From assembly GCA_902509905.1 (NCBI GenBank), contig CABWZI010000014.1, forward strand, positions 1-39,877: 39,877 nt of DNA. The letters are read 5' to 3'. Of this stretch, positions 1 to 9,886 are shown piece after piece (position 1 is the first letter of the stretch; each line of letters begins with the position of its first letter). A program made the position numbers and the translations under genes. Origin of the DNA: an uncultured Gammaproteobacteria bacterium. Its GTDB lineage: Bacteria > Pseudomonadota > Gammaproteobacteria > PS1 > Pseudothioglobaceae. The notes beneath the pieces are model-generated. The model did no database searches, was not told where the DNA came from, and worked only from the letters and a program-made list of their open reading frames with translations.

Positions 1-2
1 AA

Positions 3-395
3 GCTGCTGCTGCCGCATCAACTGCTGCTTATCAAGCAAAAGTAGCCTATGAAAAAAGAGTTACAAAGATCAAGGATGACTTGCTTGCAGAGTTAGAAGA
101 GTTCAATTTATCTGGAGAGTATAAGTCAACTATTTCAGAGGAGCTCATTAAAGAGGCGACAGATAAGTTGGCAGAAGAAGAGTTTGTTGGAGCGATTTCT
201 GGAGAAATTGTTACAGAGGCAATTCACGATTACTGCAAAGTTAATCTAGGTTTATCTGAGAGCAATATTGAACTATTCAAAAAAGCATTGGCTGGTGGTT
301 ACCTTGGAAATGTAGGGCCACAAGTGACCAATGGAACTGAATTCACAGCGAATAGGTGGCAAAAGTATATCGATTGTGTTGGATCAAAAAGATAG
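3..395 (+). CDS. Hypothetical protein, 5'-truncated by the window edge
   Basis: The reading frame is open from the first bases of the window, so the N-terminus lies outside; a TTG at 81 is an internal codon, not a convincing start. The visible 130 residues begin with an alanine-rich stretch, continue as charged, probably helical sequence rich in Glu and Lys, and end in a Gly/Asn-containing tail. No signal peptide, membrane segment or known motif is visible in this part. It converges on frr with only 10 bases between the stops and no clear terminator. I do not recognise the family and assign no function. Confidence 0.6.
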   Translation, partial: AAAAASTAAYQAKVAYEKRVTKIKDDLLAELEEFNLSGEYKSTISEELIKEATDKLAEEEFVGAISGEIVTEAIHDYCKVNLGLSESNIELFKKALAGGYLGNVGPQVTNGTEFTANRWQKYIDCVGSKR

Positions 396-405
396 ATCAG
401 CTTTT

Positions 406-963
406 CTAAATCTCAAGTAGAGAGTTCTCTTTGTCGCTTAAGGAGCCGTCAATTGATGCTATGTGCTGGTCAGTAATTTTTTGAATATTGTCTTCAGCCT
501 TTCTAGCCTCATCCTCAGAAATTTCCTTTTCTTTGAGAAGCTCTCTAAAGTCAGATATTGCATCTCTACGAATATTTCTAACTGCGACTCTAGCATTTTC
601 TGCTTCATCTCTAACAACCCTTACGAGTTCTCTTCTTCGATCTTCTGTGAGAGGTGGAAGTGGTATACGCATTACCTGCCCCTGAGTATTTGGATTAAGG
701 CCTAAATCAGAAGTCAAAATTGCTTTTTCAATCGGACCAACCATATCCTTTTCCCAAGGCGAAACCTTCAACGTCCTTGCATCCTCTGCAGTAATGTTTG
801 AGACCTGTGATAAAGGCACCATTGCGCCATAGTACTCTACAGTAACCTGTTCAAGAAGAGATGGATGCGCTCTTCCAGCTCGAATTTTGCTGAAATCATT
901 TTCGAGAGAGGCAAGTGATTTATCCATTCGACTATTTGCATCACTATGAATTTCATTTATCAT
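406..963 (-). CDS. frr: Ribosome recycling factor
   Basis: RRF acts with EF-G to split the post-termination ribosome so that subunits can be reused. The 185-residue protein has the full family length and the typical pattern: an N-terminal helix with [19 protein letters not shown], the central beta domain including [15 protein letters not shown], and the C-terminal helices with [18 protein letters not shown]. It lies 2 bases downstream of pyrH on the same strand, the usual pyrH-frr order, so the two are surely cotranscribed. The tsf gene that often precedes them is not here, because uvrA is divergent upstream. Confidence 0.97.
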   Translation of the reverse strand: MINEIHSDANSRMDKSLASLENDFSKIRAGRAHPSLLEQVTVEYYGAMVPLSQVSNITAEDARTLKVSPWEKDMVGPIEKAILTSDLGLNPNTQGQVMRIPLPPLTEDRRRELVRVVRDEAENARVAVRNIRRDAISDFRELLKEKEISEDEARKAEDNIQKITDQHIASIDGSLSDKENSLLEI

Positions 964-965
964 CT

Positions 966-1688
966 CTACTCTCCAGTTTGACTAACAGTTGTTCCAATTG
1001 CATGACCTTTAATTATATTTGCAAGGGAGTAATTATCCTCCAACATGCTAAAAACACAAATCTTTATGTTATTTTCTCTGCAAAGGGCAAAAGCGGCTGT
1101 ATCCATGACCTTAATATTTTGTTCGATTGCCGAGTCAAAGGTGAGCGAGTCATATTTGATGGCTGATGGATCTTGCATAGGGTCACTAGAATATATGCCA
1201 TCAACTTTTGTTGCCTTAAAGACAATATCCGCACCTATCTCAATCGCTCTGAGTGCTGCTGCTGTATCGGTAGTAAAGCATGGACTTCCAGTCCCAGCAG
1301 AGAAAATGACAACCTTGCCATTTGCTAGTTCGTTTTTTGCTTTGGAATGATTGAATGGTTCACAAACGCCGCCTCCGATTGGAAACCCAGACATGACCAT
1401 TGAGGGTATTTTGTTTCTTTCAAATGCGTCAGATAGAGCTAACGCATTCATCACAGTTGCTAGCATTCCGATGTGATCACCAGTAATCTTGTCCATCCCT
1501 TCTGCAGACAAACTGGCCCCTCTATACAAATTACCTCCACCCACAACGATAGCAATTTCAACACCCAAATCAAGTGCTGATTGAACAATGCTTACAACCT
1601 TCTTCAGCATTTCAGAGTCTATGTTTTGATTGCTACTTGAGAGCGCTTCACCACTCAATTTAAGTAAGATTCGTCGATAGGAAACCAT
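966..1688 (-). CDS. pyrH: UMP kinase
   Basis: Cytoplasmic hexameric kinase that phosphorylates UMP to UDP with ATP, feeding pyrimidine nucleotide synthesis. The 240-residue product has the family length and its glycine-rich motifs: [11 protein letters not shown] near the start, [11 protein letters not shown] around residues 47-57, [15 protein letters not shown], and the late [14 protein letters not shown] segment. The start gives [16 protein letters not shown], matching family N-termini. It is the first gene of a pyrH-frr pair and is divergent from uvrA across an 85-base gap that must hold both promoters. Regulation by GTP and UTP is known for the family; nothing in the sequence adds to it. 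Confidence 0.97.
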   Translation of the reverse strand: MVSYRRILLKLSGEALSSSNQNIDSEMLKKVVSIVQSALDLGVEIAIVVGGGNLYRGASLSAEGMDKITGDHIGMLATVMNALALSDAFERNKIPSMVMSGFPIGGGVCEPFNHSKAKNELANGKVVIFSAGTGSPCFTTDTAAALRAIEIGADIVFKATKVDGIYSSDPMQDPSAIKYDSLTFDSAIEQNIKVMDTAAFALCRENNIKICVFSMLEDNYSLANIIKGHAIGTTVSQTGE

Positions 1689-1710
1689 GTCTTAAGAATT
1701 CAATACAAAA

Positions 1711-1740
1711 TTGTGATTTTACACAAGGGATGAGTATAAT
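1711..1740 (+). promoter_or_regulatory. Candidate sigma-70 promoter for uvrA
   Basis: TTGTGA at 1711-1716 and a perfect TATAAT at 1735-1740 are separated by 18 bases, predicting a start near 1747 and a leader of about 27 bases. No CTG-N10-CAG-like LexA box was seen in the gap, so SOS control is not apparent by eye. Confidence 0.55.
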
Positions 1741-1773
1741 GAACCCTTTGTCCGTCATAAAAATCAAGAGTTT

Positions 1774-4590
1774 ATGGATTCAATAAGTATTCGTGGAGCA
1801 AAAGTCCATAATTTAAAAAATATAGATGTAAGTGTTCCTAGAAATAAACTCGTTGTGTTAACTGGACTATCTGGTTCAGGTAAATCTTCATTGGCATTTG
1901 ACACTATTTATGCTGAAGGTCAAAGAAGATATGTTGAATCTCTCTCAGCCTACGCGAGGCAGTTTTTGTCTTTAATGGAGAAGCCTGACGTAGACCATAT
2001 AGAAGGCCTTTCTCCCGCAATCTCAATTGAACAAAAGGCAACCTCGCATAATCCAAGATCAACCGTTGGAACCATTACGGAGATTTATGATTACTTAAGA
2101 CTTCTTTTTGCAAGAGTTGGCTCACCAAGATGTCCAGATCATGGAGTTAAACTCCAAGCCCAAACGATCTCTCAAATGGTAGACTCAATTCTGGGGCTGC
2201 CAGAAGATTCTAAAATTATGATTTTGGCTCCAATCGTCAGAAATAGAAAGGGGAGTCATCAAAAGCTCCTTCTTGAACTTTCTCATGAGGGATTTTTGCG
2301 AGCTCGTATTGATGGAGAGGTTCAATTCCTTGAAGAAGTTGAAGAGCTAGATGGTAATAAAAATCACACCATTGAAATAGTGGTTGACCGACTTAAGGTG
2401 AGGCAAGATATATCTTCAAGGTTGTCAGAGTCCCTCGAAACGGCGCTAAATATGAGCTCTGGTATTGCCATTGCAAGTCCAATGGATTCGAATACTGATT
2501 GGAAGGAGTTGACTTTTTCAGCCAAGTTCTCCTGTGTCCAATGCGGGTATTCATTAAATGAATTAGAGCCTCGCCTTTTTTCATTCAATAATCCTGTCGG
2601 CGCATGCGAAGCGTGTGATGGTCTGGGCGTTAAAGATGTTTTTGATGAGGAAAGAGTTGTAGCCAATCCAGAGCTAAGTCTTGAGGATGGAGCGGTTTAC
2701 GGCTGGAGCAAAAATAATGCCTACTTCTATCAAATGCTAACTCTTGTTGGTAATTTTTATAACTTTAGTGTATCAACACCATTCAATGAGCTTTCAGATG
2801 AGCACAAAAAAATTGTGCTCTATGGAAGCGGAAATCAATCTATTGATTTTTCTAAAATTAAAGGTAGAAGAGGTTGGTCTAGTCGTAAAAAACCTTTCGA
2901 GGGGATCATTCCCAGAATGATGCGGAGGTACGCTGATAGCGATATTCGCTCGGTTAGAGAAGATCTATCTCGCTATGTAATAAGCAAGCCATGTGCCAGC
3001 TGTCATGGAGATCGACTAAATGCAGCGGCCAGAAATGTTTTTATCAACGACAACAATATATCAGATTTAACAAAATTAACTATTGATCAGGTCTATGAGT
3101 TTTTTGAAAAACTTGAGCTCGATGGTCAGCGAGGAGAGATCGCCAGCAAAATCCTGAATGAAATTTCGCAAAGACTCCATTTCTTAATTAATGTTGGCTT
3201 GGACTATTTAAATTTAGAAAGAAAAGCAAATTCTTTATCAGGCGGAGAAGCACAAAGAATTAGATTGGCATCACAGATTGGAGCAGGACTAATTGGAGTT
3301 CTTTATGTACTTGATGAGCCCTCTATTGGTCTTCATCAAAGAGACAATCAAAAACTATTGGACACTTTAACTTACCTCAGAGACTTAGGAAACACAGTCA
3401 TTGTAGTCGAGCACGACGAGGATGCAATCAGGCAGGCAGATCATGTGATTGACATTGGCCCAGGAGCGGGCATTCATGGTGGACAAATTGTTGCCAGTGG
3501 AACGCCAGATGAAGTCATTGCGAATACTAAGTCACTGACTGGTGACTATCTCAGTGGTCGTCAAGAGATTAGCATCCCCAAGAAAAGAAAAAGCTCAGAT
3601 GGATGGCTCGAGATTACAGGCGCTAGTGGAAATAATTTAAAGAATGTCGATTTAAAAATCCCTGTAGGAGTTTTGACTTGCATTACTGGAGTTTCTGGAT
3701 CTGGGAAATCTACCTTGATAAATAATACGTTGTATGAGCTAGCAGCACAAACATTAAATGGCGCTCAAACAGATATTGCCCCTTTCAAAGAAGCAAAAGG
3801 AATGAATTTATTTGACAAGGTTGTGAATATAAATCAAAGCCCTATAGGCAGAACACCAAGATCTAATCCGGCAACTTATACCGGGGTATTTACTTTAATT
3901 CGAGACCTATTTGCACTCACACTAGAGTCTAGATCGAGAGGATACAAATCTGGACGATTTAGTTTCAATGTTAAAGGCGGAAGATGTGAGGCATGTAAAG
4001 GGGACGGCTTAATTAAAGTTGAGATGCATTTTCTTCCAGATGTATATGTTTCATGCGATGTCTGCAGTGGACATCGATACAACAGAGAAACTCTAGAGAT
4101 AAAATACAAAGGAAAATCTATAGCTGAAGTCTTAGAAATGACTGTTGAGGATGCGCTGGAATTCTTTAAGCCAATACCAAAGATTAATCAAAAAATACAA
4201 ACCCTCATGGATGTTGGCCTTTCCTACATTACCTTGGGTCAAAATGCTACAACTCTCTCGGGCGGTGAAGCGCAGCGTATCAAGCTGGCTAAAGAATTAT
4301 CAAAGTCTGATACGGGTCAAACCTTATACATATTGGATGAGCCAACGAGCGGACTTCATTTTCATGATATAAAACAGCTACTCTCAGTCATTTTTAGACT
4401 CAGAGATCGAGACAATACTATTGTCATTATCGAGCACAACCTAGATGTAATTAAAACTGCTGATTGGATAGTTGACTTGGGTCCAGAAGGTGGCAACAAG
4501 GGCGGCGAAATAATTGCTTATGGCACGCCAGAGGAAGTGGTTATGAATAAAAAGTCTTTTACTGGCCAGTTCCTTAAGCAGCACCTTTAG
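1774..4590 (+). CDS. uvrA: Excinuclease ABC subunit A
   Basis: DNA damage sensor of nucleotide excision repair; the UvrA dimer finds distorted DNA and loads UvrB. The 938-residue protein has the complete tandem-ATPase layout: Walker [10 protein letters not shown] at residues 31-39, a zinc module with CVQCG and CEAC around 253-287, ABC signature LSGGEAQR near 487, then the second half with GVSGSGKST near 638, [14 protein letters not shown] zinc cysteines near 740-765, and a second LSGGEAQR near 827. Both Walker B segments (LYVLDEPS and LYILDEPT) are intact. It is monocistronic, divergent from pyrH and convergent with the DUF3108 gene, with 11 bases between the stops. Confidence 0.98.
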   Translation: MDSISIRGAKVHNLKNIDVSVPRNKLVVLTGLSGSGKSSLAFDTIYAEGQRRYVESLSAYARQFLSLMEKPDVDHIEGLSPAISIEQKATSHNPRSTVGTITEIYDYLRLLFARVGSPRCPDHGVKLQAQTISQMVDSILGLPEDSKIMILAPIVRNRKGSHQKLLLELSHEGFLRARIDGEVQFLEEVEELDGNKNHTIEIVVDRLKVRQDISSRLSESLETALNMSSGIAIASPMDSNTDWKELTFSAKFSCVQCGYSLNELEPRLFSFNNPVGACEACDGLGVKDVFDEERVVANPELSLEDGAVYGWSKNNAYFYQMLTLVGNFYNFSVSTPFNELSDEHKKIVLYGSGNQSIDFSKIKGRRGWSSRKKPFEGIIPRMMRRYADSDIRSVREDLSRYVISKPCASCHGDRLNAAARNVFINDNNISDLTKLTIDQVYEFFEKLELDGQRGEIASKILNEISQRLHFLINVGLDYLNLERKANSLSGGEAQRIRLASQIGAGLIGVLYVLDEPSIGLHQRDNQKLLDTLTYLRDLGNTVIVVEHDEDAIRQADHVIDIGPGAGIHGGQIVASGTPDEVIANTKSLTGDYLSGRQEISIPKKRKSSDGWLEITGASGNNLKNVDLKIPVGVLTCITGVSGSGKSTLINNTLYELAAQTLNGAQTDIAPFKEAKGMNLFDKVVNINQSPIGRTPRSNPATYTGVFTLIRDLFALTLESRSRGYKSGRFSFNVKGGRCEACKGDGLIKVEMHFLPDVYVSCDVCSGHRYNRETLEIKYKGKSIAEVLEMTVEDALEFFKPIPKINQKIQTLMDVGLSYITLGQNATTLSGGEAQRIKLAKELSKSDTGQTLYILDEPTSGLHFHDIKQLLSVIFRLRDRDNTIVIIEHNLDVIKTADWIVDLGPEGGNKGGEIIAYGTPEEVVMNKKSFTGQFLKQHL

Positions 4591-4601
4591 AGCTTACAAA
4601 G

Positions 4602-5291
4602 CTATCCTTGAAACTCTATAAGAATCATTGTAAATTCAGTTTTGCCATTAACCTTGTGAATCTTAACCGGCTGAAAATTATCTTTGGCAGATAAATTAAG
4701 AGTGAGTTCAAGCTCATTGCATGCCACCCTTAAAGTTTCAATTTCGCTTCCATTGATCTCAATCATTTCATTGCCATCAACCCTAAACTCAAGATATTTC
4801 ACTCCATCCTGATCGACGACCTGATAGGTAAATTCATTTTGATCTGGGTTGTTGAGCATGTCATTTGAAAGCGCAAGGTAAACGCTAAGCGGATCGACTA
4901 GGAGGCCTGGTTTTATTTCCCACTCCTCGCCGGTACTTGAAATCGCATAATTTTTATCCGTGGCAATATTTATTTCATAATTCTTTTTGACTTCATCTTT
5001 GATTTTTTCGATGACACTAAAATATTTATTTATGACTTGTCCATCCACCTCATTGCCAGTGCTTTTTTCAGATCTGGAGTAGTCGTATAAAGCCTTCCAT
5101 AAAGACTCAGTTTTGGCTTCAGTGGTGAACGTAAATTGGTCCTCGATGACATCGAGATTGAGAGTGGCCGTTCCAATTTTTAAGTTACCCATTTTTGTAT
5201 CGGCATAGAGCTCATAAGTTCCAATATAGGGAGAGAGCGCAAGGGCATTAGAAAATATAAAGCTTAAGAATAAGAAAGAAATTTTCTTCAT
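4602..5291 (-). CDS. DUF3108 family exported protein
   Basis: A 229-residue protein with a Sec-type signal peptide (MKK followed by a hydrophobic run to about residue 19, then LALSPYIGTYEL). The mature part looks beta-rich and starts with the YELYADTKMGNLKIGTATLNL-type pattern of the DUF3108 family, whose members are periplasmic or outer-membrane-associated and of unknown function. Its ATG overlaps the purN stop by 4 bases, and this purM-purN-DUF3108 arrangement recurs in gammaproteobacteria, so it is the last gene of a purine operon without an obvious role in purine synthesis. Family assignment is from recall of the pattern. Confidence 0.8.
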   Translation of the reverse strand: MKKISFLFLSFIFSNALALSPYIGTYELYADTKMGNLKIGTATLNLDVIEDQFTFTTEAKTESLWKALYDYSRSEKSTGNEVDGQVINKYFSVIEKIKDEVKKNYEINIATDKNYAISSTGEEWEIKPGLLVDPLSVYLALSNDMLNNPDQNEFTYQVVDQDGVKYLEFRVDGNEMIEINGSEIETLRVACNELELTLNLSAKDNFQPVKIHKVNGKTEFTMILIEFQG

Positions 5292-5896
5292 ATAATTTTT
5301 CCATCAAGTGAAGCTGAAACTTCATTTTCTAGCTTTAGCCTTCTTTGAGTATACCAATGAATAACTTTGGGATAAAGAATGTGTTCTTTTTTTATAACCT
5401 TTTTTGAAAGAGAAGTCTCTGTGTCATGACTATCTACATTAACCACCACCTGACTAATGATTGGTCCTCCATCCAGTTCTCTAGTAACAAAATGAACAGT
5501 TGCACCGTGTTGCTTGTCTGAAGCATTGATTGCTCTTTGATGCGTATCAAGCCCTGGATATTTGGGAAGTAGTGAAGGATGAATATTAAGCACTTTACCA
5601 TAAAAATGATCAATAAATAAAGTCGATAGTATCCTCATGAAGCCTGCGAGAACAATTAGTTCAACATTCAGACTATCGATTATTTTTACTAGTTTTTGAT
5701 CAAAGTCGACTCTTTCAGAAAAATTTTTTGGATCTACAAAGTAAGTTTTAATGCCAGCAGCTTTTGCTCGTTCAAGGCCATAAGCATTCTTTTCATTACT
5801 TATTACTGCTGAAATTTGAAGGTCTATACTTTCAGCACGATCAATGATAGATTGTAAATTAGAGCCATTTCCTGAAATTAAAATAACGCCCTTCAT
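5288..5896 (-). CDS. purN: Phosphoribosylglycinamide formyltransferase (GART)
   Basis: Transfers a formyl group from 10-formyl-THF to GAR, the third step of de novo purine synthesis. The 202-residue product shows the N-terminal ILISGNGSNLQ phosphate-binding loop, VLAGFMRIL around residue 83, the catalytic Asn-His pair in LNIHPSLLPKYPG near 107, and the catalytic Asp in ELDGGPII near 143. It lies 2 bases after purM and overlaps the DUF3108 gene by 4 bases, so it is tightly coupled in a purMN operon. Confidence 0.97.
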   Translation of the reverse strand: MKGVILISGNGSNLQSIIDRAESIDLQISAVISNEKNAYGLERAKAAGIKTYFVDPKNFSERVDFDQKLVKIIDSLNVELIVLAGFMRILSTLFIDHFYGKVLNIHPSLLPKYPGLDTHQRAINASDKQHGATVHFVTRELDGGPIISQVVVNVDSHDTETSLSKKVIKKEHILYPKVIHWYTQRRLKLENEVSASLDGKII

Positions 5897-5898
5897 TA

Positions 5899-6903
5899 TT
5901 ACTTGATAATGACCTGCTCACCCTTTGAATGAACAACTTCACCTATAAGCCAAGCATTCTCACCACATGCACTTAAGTGTTCTATCGCTTGACTTGATGA
6001 CTCCTTCGATATGATGACAACCATTCCAACACCGCAGTTAAGAACTCTATACATTTCATGAGAATCGATATTGCCCTCTTTCTGAAGCCATTTAAAAATT
6101 TCAGGCTGACTCCATGAGTTTGAATTGAGCTTTGCTGAAAGATGATCAGGCAAAACTCGGGGTATATTTTCGAGTAAACCTCCTCCCGTAATGTGAGATA
6201 TCGCATGAACTGGCAGGGTATTCGCTAGGGATAATACCGATTTAACATAAATTCTAGTAGGCTCAATCAGTGAATTAAGCTGCTCAGCTGATGGCGTGGA
6301 TTTTTCTAGAACTTTTCGAATTAATGAGTATCCGTTAGAATGGGGCCCAGATGAGCCTAGAGCTACAATATGATCACCCTCATTCACTTTAGAGCCATCA
6401 ATTACTTGATTTTTGTCAACAATGCCTACACAAAAACCTGCCAAATCATATTCTTCACCATTATACATACCAGGCATTTCAGCTGTTTCACCACCAATTA
6501 ATGAGCAGCCTGATTGCCGACAACCTTCACCAATTCCTTCAATGACAGAAGTTGCAATCTCAGGGTTTAATGACCCAGTAGCGTAGTAATCAAGAAAGAA
6601 TAATGGCTCTGCACCTTGAACTATTAAATCATTCACGCACATTGCAACTAAATCTATTCCGATAGTGTCATGCTTATTTAGCATCTCTGCTACCTTTAGC
6701 TTCGTGCCAACACCATCTGTCCCAGAAATGAGTACTGGATTTTTGTATTTTTCTAAAGGGATTTCAAACATAGCGCCAAAACCGCCTAGACCTCCTAATA
6801 CGCCAGGTCTTAGTGTTGATTTTGCAATAGGCTTAATTTTCTCAATTAGTTGATTTCCTTTGGTGATATCAACTCCTGAGTCCTTATAAGTCAATGATGA
6901 CAT
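5899..6903 (-). CDS. purM: Phosphoribosylformylglycinamidine cyclo-ligase (AIR synthetase)
   Basis: ATP-dependent ring closure of FGAM to AIR, the fifth step of purine synthesis. At 334 residues it is near the family length. It has the N-terminal [11 protein letters not shown] motif, [10 protein letters not shown], the [10 protein letters not shown] segment, [18 protein letters not shown] and [11 protein letters not shown], and late [16 protein letters not shown]. It is the first gene of purM-purN-DUF3108 and is divergent from the pgsA-like gene across 53 bases that must contain both promoters. Confidence 0.97.
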   Translation of the reverse strand: MSSLTYKDSGVDITKGNQLIEKIKPIAKSTLRPGVLGGLGGFGAMFEIPLEKYKNPVLISGTDGVGTKLKVAEMLNKHDTIGIDLVAMCVNDLIVQGAEPLFFLDYYATGSLNPEIATSVIEGIGEGCRQSGCSLIGGETAEMPGMYNGEEYDLAGFCVGIVDKNQVIDGSKVNEGDHIVALGSSGPHSNGYSLIRKVLEKSTPSAEQLNSLIEPTRIYVKSVLSLANTLPVHAISHITGGGLLENIPRVLPDHLSAKLNSNSWSQPEIFKWLQKEGNIDSHEMYRVLNCGVGMVVIISKESSSQAIEHLSACGENAWLIGEVVHSKGEQVIIK

Positions 6904-6956
6904 GATGTTTTCCGTATAATTAAGGTCTTAAAAAATGGATTAAATAAAGCAAAACA

Positions 6957-7517
6957 ATGAGCTTTTCAATGCTTCCTAATGCGCTTTCAATAATACGCAT
7001 TATTTTAACAGTTCCAATAGTTATAGCACTACTAAAAGAGCAGTATCTTCTTACATTGCTATTATTTTTAGTTGCTGGGGTCTCTGACGCTTTAGATGGG
7101 TGGATTGCCAAACAGTTTTCTTTGCAGTCTCGACTTGGATCGATTTTAGATCCTGTTGCGGACAAAGTCTTGTTAACATGTTCCTTTGTCGCACTCTATT
7201 GGATTGAGGTATTACCGTTGTGGCTCCTTATGATTATTTTTGTTCGCGATGTGATAATCATTGCTGGTGCTCTGGGTTACTTCCTTGGAGATGAGAACTC
7301 TGAAAGCGACTTACTAGAACCAAGTCTGATTAGTAAAGTGAACACAGTATTGCAGATTGCTTTGGTTTTATATCTACTCATAATTCAGATTTATGTTGGA
7401 ATAGATGGATTTCAGGATATGGTCTTTATTATCGTTGCGACCTCAACTGCTCTGAGCGGCGCAGATTATGGGCTACTTTGGGTCAAGAAATTTATTTTAC
7501 AAGAGTCAAAAAAATGA
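6957..7517 (+). CDS. pgsA: CDP-alcohol phosphatidyltransferase, PgsA-like
   Basis: Integral membrane enzyme of the CDP-alcohol phosphatidyltransferase family, most likely making phosphatidylglycerophosphate from CDP-diacylglycerol. The 186 residues contain about four to five hydrophobic segments and the signature DALDGWIAKQF...GSILDPVADK (about residues 44-70); the usual AR of DGxxAR is AK, which occurs in family members. N-terminal LPNALSIIRIILTVPIVIAL fits PgsA. A TATAAT at 6915-6920 may serve as its -10. Its TGA overlaps the hda ATG (ATGA), so hda is translationally coupled. The exact alcohol substrate cannot be fixed from sequence, since a second paralogue may exist elsewhere. Confidence 0.85.
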   Translation: MSFSMLPNALSIIRIILTVPIVIALLKEQYLLTLLLFLVAGVSDALDGWIAKQFSLQSRLGSILDPVADKVLLTCSFVALYWIEVLPLWLLMIIFVRDVIIIAGALGYFLGDENSESDLLEPSLISKVNTVLQIALVLYLLIIQIYVGIDGFQDMVFIIVATSTALSGADYGLLWVKKFILQESKK

Positions 7518-8191
7518 ACCAGCTTGGCCTACCAATTTCTCTCAACTCTTCAATGCTCCTGGAAAATTTTGTTGCTAATGAGGAGCTTTTAAGGTTAATC
7601 AATCAGCTCTTTTTGAATCAAAAATCATCTGAGTTATATATCTATGGCGCATCGGGTAGTGGAAAGACGCACGTTCTACAAGGAGCTGTATTAAAGTCTT
7701 TGGCAGATGATAAAAATGCATTGTATATAGATTGCTCAGATTCTTTGCCTGAACATTTGGTAGATTTTATTGATCAAATTAGCTTAATTAGCTTTGACAA
7801 CGTTCATCTCATTGCAAAGGAAAACGAAGAAATATTTTTTGATTTATTCAATCGAGCTAGGCAATCCGAAGTAAACATTTTTGTGAGTGGAGATTCTTTA
7901 CCAGTAGAACTCAGGGTAATGAAAGACATCAAAACACGACTCAGTTTAACAGCTGTTTTTAAGCTCGAAGAGCTGAACGATGACTTGACTGTGATGGTAA
8001 TTGATAGTCAAATGATTCAGAGAAATCTTAAGATTGACTCTAAAGTCTACAAATATTTATTCAAAAACGTCTCTCGAGATTTAAAGAAATTATTATCTAC
8101 TCTAGATGACTTAGATAAGGCCTCTCTTCAATCAAAAAAACCTATTTCAATTCCATTTGTTAGAGAATTCTTAAACTTGAATAACCAATGA
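7514..8191 (+). CDS. hda: DnaA-related regulatory inactivator Hda
   Basis: Hda binds the DNA-loaded sliding clamp and stimulates ATP hydrolysis by DnaA, preventing re-initiation (RIDA). I place the start at the ATG at 7514, which overlaps the pgsA stop as ATGA and gives MNQLGLPISL; this QLGLPI is the clamp-binding motif expected at the very N-terminus of Hda. The resulting 225-residue protein is of family length. It has Walker A GASGSGKTH near residue 48, Walker B-like ISFDNVHLI near 95, and a KTRLSL arginine segment near 150. A start further upstream at 7478 would bury the clamp motif and is unlikely. Confidence 0.93.
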   Translation: MNQLGLPISLNSSMLLENFVANEELLRLINQLFLNQKSSELYIYGASGSGKTHVLQGAVLKSLADDKNALYIDCSDSLPEHLVDFIDQISLISFDNVHLIAKENEEIFFDLFNRARQSEVNIFVSGDSLPVELRVMKDIKTRLSLTAVFKLEELNDDLTVMVIDSQMIQRNLKIDSKVYKYLFKNVSRDLKKLLSTLDDLDKASLQSKKPISIPFVREFLNLNNQ

Positions 8192-8234
8192 AATTAAAAT
8201 ATTTTTCTATTATTATTTAAATTAAAGAAAATTT

Positions 8235-8260
8235 TATATCTTTTGATATATAAATTTTTT
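8235..8260 (+). terminator. Weak AT-rich hairpin with T-run after hda
   Basis: TATATC-TTTT-GATATA forms a 6-bp hairpin, followed by TAAA and six T residues. It lies 44 bases after the hda stop and before cysG. The stem is purely AT-rich except for one pair, so termination would be weak. Confidence 0.35.
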
Positions 8261-8317
8261 ATTAATAGAATTATTTACTATACTCCACGCAATGCTCAAT
8301 AAAGGCAGAATATTTAT

Positions 8318-9700
8318 ATGGACCATCTTCCAATATTTATTAATGTAAGACAAAACCCTTGCCTAGTAATAGGGGGTGGCGATATTGCTTTAAGGAAAAT
8401 TAATTTATTGATTAAAGCCCAAGCCAAGGTCGACTGCCTTTCTCCTTTATTCTGCGAAGGAATTACTAATCTGTCTCAAAATGGAGATGTCAATCTCATT
8501 CAAAAACGTTTTGAGTCAGATGACATCAAAGAGTATACAATCATTATTGCTTCAACAGATGACTCATCAGTTAACGCATTAATCTCCAAATCAGCAAAAA
8601 AAGCAAGAATCCCAGTAAATGTTGTCGATTCTCCAGAATTATCAAGCTTCATAATGCCATCAATAGTTGATCGGTCGCCAGTTATTATTGCCGTATCTTC
8701 CGCTGGGAGGGCGCCTGTTCTAGCAAGAATCATCAGGGCAAAATTAGAGACCGTCATTCCTAGTGCTTATGGAGTCTTGGCAGAAATTGCTGGTGAGTAT
8801 AGACAAAAAGTGAAAGATCGCTTTTCTAAAATTAAGGATAGAAGAGCTTTTTGGGAGTCCATATTTTCCGGCGTGATTGCTGAAAAAGTTTTTTCAGGGA
8901 GAATCAATGAGGCAAAGGATGACATCGACAAGCAGCTTAAACGTGCCTCCGAAATTGAGCTAGGAGAAGTTTATCTAGTGGGTGCTGGCCCGGGTGATCC
9001 TGATCTATTAACCTTTAAGGCTTTGAGATTGATTCAGCAGGCTGATGTTGTTCTTTATGACCGGCTTGTTTCCAAAGGCGTGATGGAATTAGTTCGAAGA
9101 GACTCTGAGCTAATCTATGTTGGAAAGAAAGGTGGAAGTCAAGAATCTACTCGACAGATTGACATTAATGATCAATTAGTAGAGCTTGCAAAATCTGGGA
9201 AAAGAGTTTGCAGACTTAAGGGCGGCGACCCATTTATTTTTGGAAGAGGCGGCGAAGAAATTGAATCATTATCTGAGCACGGTATTCCATTTCAGGTTGT
9301 TCCCGGTATCACTGCTGCATCGGGATGCTCTTCATACGCTGGAATACCATTAACTCACAGGGACTATTCCCAGTCCTGCAGATTTGTAACTGCACATCTG
9401 AAGAATGGCACAACCAACCTTCCGTGGGATGAGTTCGTGATTGATCAGCAAACTATTGTTTTTTACATGGCTTTAAGTGGCGCTAATTACATATGCCAGA
9501 AACTCATGGAGTATGGGATGGATAAAGATATGCCTATTGCAATAATTGAAAAAGGCACAATGCCAGAGCAAAAGGTCTATATTTCATCATTAACTAAATT
9601 GCCAGATCTATTAGCAACAGAAGATATTCATGCACCAACCCTGATGATTGTGGGTGAGGTTGTTAGGCTCAATGAAAAGTTGAATTGGTACGGCACATAA
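8318..9700 (+). CDS. cysG: Siroheme synthase (trifunctional CysG)
   Basis: Converts uroporphyrinogen III to siroheme by SAM-dependent bismethylation, NAD+-dependent dehydrogenation and ferrochelation. The 460 residues match E. coli CysG in length and order. The N-terminal NAD-binding module MDHLPIFINV...CLVIGGGDIA carries the catalytic Asp in NVVDSPE and the IMPSIVDRSP motif (to about 150). A helical dimerisation segment follows, then the methyltransferase domain from about 220 with VGAGPGDPDLLT, YDRLVS, VGKKGG, RLKGGDPFIFGRGGEE and PGITAASG. Siroheme is needed by assimilatory or dissimilatory sulfite reductases; a link to a dsr sulfur-oxidation system is plausible for this lineage but not shown here. 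The ATG has an AAGG-type ribosome site. Confidence 0.97.
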   Translation: MDHLPIFINVRQNPCLVIGGGDIALRKINLLIKAQAKVDCLSPLFCEGITNLSQNGDVNLIQKRFESDDIKEYTIIIASTDDSSVNALISKSAKKARIPVNVVDSPELSSFIMPSIVDRSPVIIAVSSAGRAPVLARIIRAKLETVIPSAYGVLAEIAGEYRQKVKDRFSKIKDRRAFWESIFSGVIAEKVFSGRINEAKDDIDKQLKRASEIELGEVYLVGAGPGDPDLLTFKALRLIQQADVVLYDRLVSKGVMELVRRDSELIYVGKKGGSQESTRQIDINDQLVELAKSGKRVCRLKGGDPFIFGRGGEEIESLSEHGIPFQVVPGITAASGCSSYAGIPLTHRDYSQSCRFVTAHLKNGTTNLPWDEFVIDQQTIVFYMALSGANYICQKLMEYGMDKDMPIAIIEKGTMPEQKVYISSLTKLPDLLATEDIHAPTLMIVGEVVRLNEKLNWYGT

Positions 9701-9747
9701 ATATTGAAATCTATTTTCTTAATTAAGAAATAGTTAATTTATTTGGG

Positions 9748-9753
9748 TATAAT
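9748..9753 (+). promoter_or_regulatory. -10 element for tRNA-Leu
   Basis: A perfect TATAAT preceded by GGG lies 12 bases before the mature tRNA 5' end, so transcription would begin near 9760. No good -35 hexamer is visible at 16-18 bases. Confidence 0.5.
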
Positions 9754-9765
9754 TCAGAATTCTTC

Positions 9766-9850
9766 GCGGGAGTGGTGGAATTGGTAGACACGCTGGATTT
9801 AGGTTCCAGTGTCGCAAGACGTGAGAGTTCGAGTCTCTCCTTCCGCACCA
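9766..9850 (+). tRNA. tRNA-Leu (anticodon UAG)
   Basis: Acceptor GCGGGAG pairs with CTTCCGC (one G-U) before A-CCA, which is encoded. The anticodon arm CTGGA-TTTAGGT-TCCAG gives UAG at positions 34-36. The long variable arm TGTCGCAAGACG is typical of a class II leucine tRNA, and the T arm has GTTCGAGTC. It reads CUN leucine codons. Confidence 0.97.
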
Positions 9851-9863
9851 TAAATTTGATTTC

Positions 9864-9886
9864 AAGAGCTCTCAGGAGCTCTTTTT
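9864..9886 (+). terminator. Rho-independent terminator of tRNA-Leu, overlapping the tetR 3' end
   Basis: AAGAGCTC (9864-9871), loop TCAG, GAGCTCTT (9876-9883) and further Ts form a perfect 8-bp hairpin with a T-run, 13 bases after the tRNA. The convergent TetR-family gene ends inside it, so its last codons also encode the hairpin. On the minus strand there is little of a T-run, so it acts mainly for the tRNA. Confidence 0.7.

Noticed and set aside
1689-1773. LexA/SOS box upstream of uvrA
   Set aside because: No CTGT-N8-ACAG-like palindrome is present in the gap.
2364-2666. Open frames antisense to uvrA and other long genes
   Set aside because: Each lies fully inside a well-supported gene in another frame, with no motif or ribosome site.
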